Shown here piece by piece: positions 59,204 through 64,000 of a stretch of 64,000 nucleotides of DNA. Source of the DNA: JAKFWI01 sp031398975. GTDB lineage: Bacteria; Pseudomonadota; Alphaproteobacteria; Caulobacterales; Aquidulcibacteraceae. The notes under the pieces are model-generated. The model did not search any database. It was not told the origin of the DNA and was given only the letters and a program-made list of their open reading frames with translations. The position numbers were made by a program, and so were the translations under genes. The stretch is taken from NCBI GenBank assembly GCA_031398975.1, contig JANNOI010000028.1, positions 1 through 64,000 of the forward strand. The letters are read 5' to 3'. Numbering within the stretch: the first letter of the stretch is position 1; the number at the start of each line of letters is the position of its first letter.

Positions 59204-59870
59204 ACAGCCGCGCCAGGCGCTTCGGCGGGACGCCGGCCAGATAGAGCCCGAGCAGCCCCAGATTGCGCCAGCCGCGGCGCGCGAAACCGTCGCGGCGGTA
59301 CTTCTCGGCGCTGGTGCGCGCCCGCGTGCGCAGCATCACGAGGCGGCGGCGGCCCAGCCGGCGCACGATGTCCACATCCTCGAACAGCGGCAGATCGGCA
59401 TAGCCCCCGATGGCCTCGTACAAGGCGCGCGAGATCAATAAGCCCTGATCCCCGTACGGCAGGTGCAGCAGCGCGCAGCGGACGTGCGCCCAGAACGCCA
59501 CGCGATTGGCGGCGCCGGATTGATCGTCGAAGGCGAAACGGAAGGCGCCCGCGCGCTCGGGCCCGCCCTCGATGAACCGCGCCGCCTCCTCCGCCCAGCC
59601 CGGATCGAGGGCGGTGTCGGCGTGCAGAAACAGAAACCACGCGCCCCGCGCGGCACCCGCGCCCGCGCGCAATTGCGCCCCGCGCCCGCGCGGGCTCTCC
59701 ACGAACCGCGCGCCGGCGGCGTCCGCTATGGCGGCGGTGGCGTCGCTCGACCCGCCGTCCGAGACGATCACCTCCCGCACCAGCCCGGCCGCCGCCGCTG
59801 GCACGAGCGGGGGCAGCGCGCGGCGCAGATGCGCGGCCGCGTTCAAGGTGGGAAGAATGACGGAGATCAT
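59196..59870 (-). CDS. Family 2 glycosyltransferase (TIGR04283 type)
   Basis: A 224-aa GT-A enzyme: MISVILPTLNAAAHLRRALPPL, VIVSDGGSSDATAAIA (nucleotide binding), FLHADTALDPGW (DxD-like HAD) and PYGDQGLLISRALYEAIGG. The C-terminus is basic and hydrophobic (WRNLGLLGLYLAGVPPKRLARLY), suggesting peripheral membrane contact. It forms an overlapping pair with the DUF2064 protein. The product is unknown. A 114-bp palindromic repeat separates it from the next gene. Confidence 0.9.
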   Translation of the reverse strand: MISVILPTLNAAAHLRRALPPLVPAAAAGLVREVIVSDGGSSDATAAIADAAGARFVESPRGRGAQLRAGAGAARGAWFLFLHADTALDPGWAEEAARFIEGGPERAGAFRFAFDDQSGAANRVAFWAHVRCALLHLPYGDQGLLISRALYEAIGGYADLPLFEDVDIVRRLGRRRLVMLRTRARTSAEKYRRDGFARRGWRNLGLLGLYLAGVPPKRLARLYD

Positions 59871-59883
59871 CGCCGCGCCAGCC

Positions 59884-59997
59884 TAGAGCGGTTCTCGATT
59901 GGATTGAATCAATCCAATCGAGAAAAACCGCTCTACACTTTAAGGTAGACCGTTGCTCGTCCGAAAACCGCGTAACACTTTTCGGGAAACGGTCTAG
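59884..59997 (-). repeat. Palindromic intergenic repeat, long copy
   Basis: On the minus strand it begins TAGACCGTTTCCCGAAAAG and ends AATCGAGAACCGCTCTAG. These ends match the element at 25168-25239. The extra internal part makes a long hairpin (GAGCGG and CTCGATTGGATT arms facing AATCCAATCGAG and CCGCTC). It sits 3' of the TPR gene and 5' of the glycosyltransferase gene. It is probably a dispersed non-autonomous element. Confidence 0.88.
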
Positions 59998-60018
59998 CAA
60001 ACACCGGCTGAGCCCGCA

Positions 60019-63000
60019 TCACGCGCGCGGCTTGGGATCGCCCGCGGGCGAGGCGGGGCGCTTTTCGGCGGCGAAGGTCTTGATCCGCGTCAGCACCCGG
60101 TCCGCCAGATCGGTGCGGCCGATACGCCCGGCGATGTCGCGCACGCGCGCGTCGCCCGGATCGACGCCGGAGACCATGAATTCGAAGGCGTCCGCGTCCG
60201 GGGTGGAGGCCATGCGGGAGGCGTACGCTTTAGTCAGGCGCGCGACGCCCGGGCCGTCCCCCGCCAGGACGGCGGCGATTGCGGCGCGCAGCACCAGCGC
60301 GCGGTGGGCGTCGTCCAGCGGCGCGCTGGTTTCGGTATGGCGCTGGAGGGCGAGGCCCAGCATGGCGGCGGCCTGCTCCCAATCCCTGCGCCGCCAGGCG
60401 ATATCGGCGCGCAGCGCCGCCGCGTCCGCGCCCGTGTCGCGCTCCAGCAATTCTAGCGCGTGGTCGTAGCGCTGCAGCGCCACCAGCGCCTTGGCCTCGA
60501 TCAGGCGCCGGTCCGCCGCGATCTCTCTCGGCACGCCGGGCAGACGGGTGCTCTCGATGGCGATGACGGCCCGCTCGGGCTGGCGCGCGGCCACATAGAT
60601 CGCCGCCAGATCCACCGCGACCTGCGCCTGGGCGATTCCTTCGAGGCGGTTGTCGACCTGATGCTGCAGCAGCGCGGCGGCCTGTTCCAGCAGGTCCATC
60701 CGCACCAGGCGCGCGCTCAGCAGGCGGATCATCCGGTCCCCGCCCGCGCCCACCGGCGTCAGATCCTTGAACTCGTAGAACAGGCCCAGCGCCTGGATCG
60801 GCTCGAGTTTATCGGCCTCCCCGTCCAGGAACAGGCGCTCGAACAGGGCCGCCATGTCGAGGCGCAGACGGCGCGCGGCGGGCAGATCGGGGAAGCGCGA
60901 AGCGGCGGCGCGCATCACGCCCAGCGCATCCCGCCAGCGGCCCATTTCCTCATAGACGTGACCCAGAGTCTGGATCGTCTCGAGCTCCAAAGCGTCCCCG
61001 CGCCAGCGGAAGCGCAGCGCCTCGAGGGCTGCGACCGCATCCGCGGCGGACGTCTTGCCGCTTTCCCAGCGCAGCCGCACGCGCGCGAGTTCGGCCGCGG
61101 CCGAACTGTGTTCGTCGCGGCCCTGGGCCAGCGCATCGAACTTCGCAAGGGCGCCCTCGGCGTCCCCGCGCGCCTGCGCGAGGCGGGCTTCCAGCAGCGT
61201 GCACTGGGCTTTGGCGTCGGGCGCATCGGCCTCGGCGCGGGCGCCGCTGAGAGCCGCGTCGGCGGCGGCGAAATCGTTCAGTTCGAGGCCCGCCTCCGCC
61301 AAAGCGAGGTTAAAGCGGGTGCGCCAGCCGCGCGGCTGCGTCAGCAGCGCGCCGCGCCCGGTTTCCAGCGCCCGGCGGGCCTCGGGCCAGTTTTCGCGCA
61401 AAGCGGCGGCGTAGCCGCGCCACAGGGCGGCGGAGGCGTCCTCCGCCAGGGCCGGCGCGGCCAGATCGCCCTGGGCCTGGCCCGCGCGCCCGATCATCAG
61501 ATTGGCGGCGGCGCGCATCAGGCGATAATCGGGCTGAAGCTCGAGCTCGGGCTTGTTGATCGCCGCGATCCGCAGCGCCCCCAGCGTCTCCACCGCCAAT
61601 TCCTGCGCCAGCAGGAAGCGCGCGAGCGCCATCCGCGCCTCCGCCTTGGCGGCGGGATCGAAGCCCTCTTTGGCCGCGGTGCGTTGCAACTCGGCCAGGA
61701 CATCGGCCGCGCGGCGGCGATCTTGCCCCTTCCAGGCCGCGAGGTTCAGCGCCACGTCCGCCGCGGGCGCGGCCGGCGCCGGCGTGAGCGCGGGGCCTCC
61801 CGTCAACAGGCCCACGCCGCGGGTCACCACCACCGCGCCATTTTCGAACGCCGCGCCCACCCCGTCGGCGCGCGTTTCGATCGCCACCCCGTGCGCGGAG
61901 GGCAGGATGGCGGCCTCCAAGGTCGCGTACTGCGTCTCGACCCCGCGCGGGGGGCCCGCGACAAGGCCCGCCGCGAAGCGATCGCCGATCTCGGGATCCT
62001 CGAGCCATCGCACCACGCCCGGGCGGCCGAAATCGGCGACCAGGCGCGCGCCCCCGCCGGCGCTTGCGCCATCAACATCGCGGCGCACTATCGCGGCGGA
62101 GGCCGGCGGCCCGCCCCGCGCGGCGATATCGAAGCGCCATTCGCGGCCCTCGCTGCGGGCCATCACCTGCATTTCCGGCGGCGCGGGCAGGCGCAGGCCT
62201 ACCACGCCATCGCCCGTGACCAGCTCCACCCCCTGGTGGCGGCGTCCGAGCTGGGCGACGGCGCTTATATCGAGGCGCGCCTTGGCGTCGAACACGATCC
62301 AGATCGCCTCCCCCCGCCGGAAGGCGGCCGCGCGCGCGGGCCCCGCCCAGCGGGTGATGATGGTCGTGGCGTCGGAACCCTCTTCGAGCAGCACCTTCAC
62401 CACCCCGCTCTTCGGCGTGGGATCGGGATCGAGGGCGGATGGTTTGGGCGCTTCGGCTTTGGCGTGGGCCTCCAGGCGCTTGGGCGCTTCGGCGTCGAGC
62501 GGGGGCAGCAGGTCCACGATAACCCGCGGGCCTTCGACGAAATGGCGCTGGCGGACGCCCGGCTCCAGCCGCAGCGCGAGCGCCAGATTGCCGCCGGGAC
62601 GCGCGATCTTCTCCCCGCCGCGCACGAAGGCGGGGGGCGCGATGTTGAGCTGGGAGATGTCGATCTCGGCGGGACGCGAGAAGCGCAGCTCCAGCACATC
62701 CTGCTTCATCAGCGGCACTACCGTTGCGCCGGCGGGAAACAGAAAGGACAGGCGCGTGAATTCCGGCCGCTGGCCCACGCTCATCACCGCCAGAGGCGGG
62801 GGCGCCGCGGCGCCCTGGGCGGGCGCGCTCGGGGGCGCGCTGAGCTCCACGGCCTGGCTTGGGCCCGCCCCCACGAGCTTGGCCTGCAGGGCGCGGCGGA
62901 GCGCGATGCGCAGCGTGCGGCCATCGGACTCCCTGCGGGCGAAGGCGATCGTCTCCGGCGCCTCGCCGGCGAGGCCCGCGACGTCGGCCTCGAAGGCCTG

Positions 63001-63213
63001 CGTGAAGGTGACCGCAAGCACCCCGCCCGATACCGAGACGCTGGCGATCGGCGCGGCCGCGCTGGCGTCCGTCCAGCGGGCGGTGAGACGCGCGCCGGCG
63101 GCGCTCTCCTTGATGGACAGCGCGAGCGGGGCGGCGAACGCCTGGGTCGCGCACACGGAAAGCGCTGCGCCCCCCAACGCCGCCCAGGACCCTAGCCGCC
63201 CGCCATAGATCAT
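60019..63213 (-). CDS. Large periplasmic or envelope-associated TPR protein linked to motility
   Basis: A 1064-aa exported protein (signal peptide ALGGAALSVCATQAFAAPLA). The N-terminal half (about 30-490) is beta-rich with AMIN-like stretches (LRIALRRALQAKLVG, FVEGPRVIVDLLPPLDAEA). The C-terminal half (about 500-1050) is a helical TPR array (for example ALARFLLAQELAVETLGALR, LEARLAQARGDAEGALAKFDAL, HALELLERDTGADAAALRADIAW). The family is not one I can name; its position next to motE suggests a role in flagellar or envelope assembly. ATG 63213 is used, with GTG 63216 directly before it. Confidence 0.75.
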   Translation of the reverse strand: MIYGGRLGSWAALGGAALSVCATQAFAAPLALSIKESAAGARLTARWTDASAAAPIASVSVSGGVLAVTFTQAFEADVAGLAGEAPETIAFARRESDGRTLRIALRRALQAKLVGAGPSQAVELSAPPSAPAQGAAAPPPLAVMSVGQRPEFTRLSFLFPAGATVVPLMKQDVLELRFSRPAEIDISQLNIAPPAFVRGGEKIARPGGNLALALRLEPGVRQRHFVEGPRVIVDLLPPLDAEAPKRLEAHAKAEAPKPSALDPDPTPKSGVVKVLLEEGSDATTIITRWAGPARAAAFRRGEAIWIVFDAKARLDISAVAQLGRRHQGVELVTGDGVVGLRLPAPPEMQVMARSEGREWRFDIAARGGPPASAAIVRRDVDGASAGGGARLVADFGRPGVVRWLEDPEIGDRFAAGLVAGPPRGVETQYATLEAAILPSAHGVAIETRADGVGAAFENGAVVVTRGVGLLTGGPALTPAPAAPAADVALNLAAWKGQDRRRAADVLAELQRTAAKEGFDPAAKAEARMALARFLLAQELAVETLGALRIAAINKPELELQPDYRLMRAAANLMIGRAGQAQGDLAAPALAEDASAALWRGYAAALRENWPEARRALETGRGALLTQPRGWRTRFNLALAEAGLELNDFAAADAALSGARAEADAPDAKAQCTLLEARLAQARGDAEGALAKFDALAQGRDEHSSAAAELARVRLRWESGKTSAADAVAALEALRFRWRGDALELETIQTLGHVYEEMGRWRDALGVMRAAASRFPDLPAARRLRLDMAALFERLFLDGEADKLEPIQALGLFYEFKDLTPVGAGGDRMIRLLSARLVRMDLLEQAAALLQHQVDNRLEGIAQAQVAVDLAAIYVAARQPERAVIAIESTRLPGVPREIAADRRLIEAKALVALQRYDHALELLERDTGADAAALRADIAWRRRDWEQAAAMLGLALQRHTETSAPLDDAHRALVLRAAIAAVLAGDGPGVARLTKAYASRMASTPDADAFEFMVSGVDPGDARVRDIAGRIGRTDLADRVLTRIKTFAAEKRPASPAGDPKPRA

Positions 63214-63263
63214 CACGATCCTTCCGCCACGCCGTTTGCGTGACCGGTTTAGGGGCGCTCGAG

Positions 63264-63278
63264 TTAACCCTTGGTTAG
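63264..63278. promoter_or_regulatory. Candidate CtrA box between motE and the TPR gene
   Basis: TTAA (63264-63267), seven bases, TTAG (63275-63278): one mismatch to TTAA-N7-TTAA. It overlaps the motE stop codon and lies 51 bases before the TPR start, so it could drive that gene separately. Confidence 0.4.
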
Positions 63279-63947
63279 GGGGCTCTGCGGGGCGGCCGGG
63301 CGGGACTTGGCGGGCTCGCTGAGCGCGTGGGGCGCGAGCTTGCGCTGCTCCAGCAGCAATTTGGTGAGACGGCGGACTTTTTCCGGGTTCATGGCGCCCA
63401 TGACCTCCGCCAAATTGCTCTGTTTCATGCGGGAGGCCACCTCCACCAGCACCTCGTCGTCCAACCCGTCGAACACGGCGGCGGCGTCCTTGGCGCGCAT
63501 CTTCTGATAGACATTGACCATCGCCGCGATCCGCTCGCTCTGCTGCTCGTCGAGCTTCAGGAGCAGACTTTCGACGGCGGCCTGGACGCGCTTCAACTCG
63601 GCGATGCGCTCGCCGGCGCGCTTCTCCGAGGCCGCCAGCAATTCGGACTGGGTGTCGATTTCGAGCGCGCGCGCCTCCAGCGCCGCACGGCGCGCGCCCA
63701 GGGATTGCAGCACCTCTACTTCCTGCGCGGACAAGCCGGCCTGGTCGGCGAAGCTCGCGGGCGGGCACGTGGCGGCAGGCTTCCCCGTGGGTTTCGCTTG
63801 CGCGGGAGGATCGGCGGGGGGCTTTTTCGCGGCGCCGCCCTCGGAGGCCGGCATGTCTGCAGCCTCGGCCATGGCCACGGCCTTGAGGCCGAGCACGACG
63901 GCGAGCGTCACCATGAGGGCCGGCAAGAGGCGGACGGGGGAGTTCAC
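63264..63947 (-). CDS. motE: MotE-like motility chaperone with MgtE N-like domain
   Basis: A 227-aa exported protein. After an N-terminal signal or anchor (LLPALMVTLAVVLGLKAVAMAEA) and a Pro/Lys-rich spacer comes a coiled coil (EVEVLQSLGARRAALEARALEIDTQSELLAASEKRAGERIAELKRVQ). The MgtE N-like domain KMRAKDAAAVFDGLDDEVLVEVASRMKQSNLAEVMGAMNPEKVRRLTKLL follows. MotE stabilises MotC in the periplasm of rhizobia. The start is GTG 63947. It is upstream of the TPR gene on the same strand; motC is not in the window. Confidence 0.85.
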   Translation of the reverse strand: MNSPVRLLPALMVTLAVVLGLKAVAMAEAADMPASEGGAAKKPPADPPAQAKPTGKPAATCPPASFADQAGLSAQEVEVLQSLGARRAALEARALEIDTQSELLAASEKRAGERIAELKRVQAAVESLLLKLDEQQSERIAAMVNVYQKMRAKDAAAVFDGLDDEVLVEVASRMKQSNLAEVMGAMNPEKVRRLTKLLLEQRKLAPHALSEPAKSRPAAPQSPLTKG

Positions 63948-63956
63948 CGCGCGCGC

Positions 63957-64000
63957 CTACCAGGCCCGGCCGGGGCGCTGGGCGTCCGCGCGGCCGCGCC
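63957..64000 (-). CDS. Possible 3' end of an upstream gene
   Basis: A minus-strand frame enters from the right edge and reads RGRADAQRPGRAW before TAG at 63959-63957, nine bases before the motE GTG. The tight spacing suggests an operon partner, but 14 codons are too few to name a product. Confidence 0.3.
   Translation of the reverse strand, partial: RGRADAQRPGRAW

Noticed and set aside
60460..63195. Plus-strand frame of 911 codons opposite the TPR gene
   Set aside because: Antisense shadow in a GC-rich gene; composition is Arg/Gly/Ala-biased without domains.

Overview
This is 64 kb of GC-rich alphaproteobacterial chromosome. SciP, MipZ, a PleC/PdhS-type kinase, FlbD, TTAA-N7-TTAA (CtrA-type) boxes and the order fliF-fliG-fliH/flbE-fliN-flbD-flhA together point to a dimorphic, polarly flagellated member of the Caulobacterales in the broad sense (Caulobacter, Hyphomonas, Maricaulis or Parvularcula relatives). 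No IS element, prophage or CRISPR array was seen. The sequence is ordinary core chromosome with a few unusual elements.

Layout. 0-1 kb: 5' part of a response regulator, then tRNA-Leu(UAA) interrupted by a 242-nt group I intron. 1-7 kb: aldehyde dehydrogenase, MFS exporter, and a coupled radical SAM/UdgX DNA-repair pair. 7-9.5 kb: mipZ behind a SPOR-domain gene, divergent from panC, with a perfect CtrA-type box between. 9.5-14.5 kb: DUF1489 gene, a TIR-TM-TM-TIR membrane protein, an unrecognised gene and pepN. 14.6-18.8 kb: two sensor kinases, a soluble hybrid kinase and a PleC-like membrane kinase. 18.8-29.5 kb: argE (missing one metal-ligand His), FKBP, GNAT, an envelope protein, nrdB, a chemoreceptor, amn, a small Tad-like pilus gene set, COQ9 and rpsU (apparent ATC start). 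29.5-31.5 kb: phhB and an amino-acid permease. 31.7-37 kb: a tightly overlapping assimilatory sulfate-reduction operon, cysG-DUF2849-GST-cysI-DUF934-cysH. 37-40.4 kb: GcvA-like regulator, TauD-type dioxygenase, mnmA. 40.4-56 kb: flagellar cluster, with flgK-flgL facing left, fliK-flgD-flgE facing right from divergent sigma-54 promoters, then sciP, fliF-fliG-fliH-fliN-flbD-flhA and a FlhG/MinD-like ATPase. 56-60 kb: family-4 UDG, lytic transglycosylase and two small glycosyltransferases. 60-64 kb: a 1064-aa TPR envelope protein and motE.

How the genes fit together. The flagellar block looks like the Caulobacter hierarchy. CtrA-type boxes sit before fliF and the FlhG gene (early genes). FlbD is encoded inside the fliF operon. 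The later genes fliK/flgD/flgE and flgK/flgL carry good -24/-12 promoters that FlbD with sigma-54 would activate. SciP, which restrains CtrA at promoters, lies between the two sets, and its Shine-Dalgarno sequence is buried in a perfect 7-bp hairpin. Further CtrA-type boxes before the SPOR-mipZ/panC pair, the PleC-like kinase and the TPR gene suggest that division-site placement, polarity signalling and motility share cell-cycle control here.

Most informative oddities: the group I intron in tRNA-Leu(UAA) at the cyanobacterial/plastid insertion site; rpsU with an ideal SD in front of an ATC codon; the His-to-Pro change in the first metal ligand of ArgE; the double-TIR membrane protein; the SD-sequestering hairpin of sciP; and two copies of a palindromic intergenic repeat, one of which supplies a chemoreceptor's stop codon.
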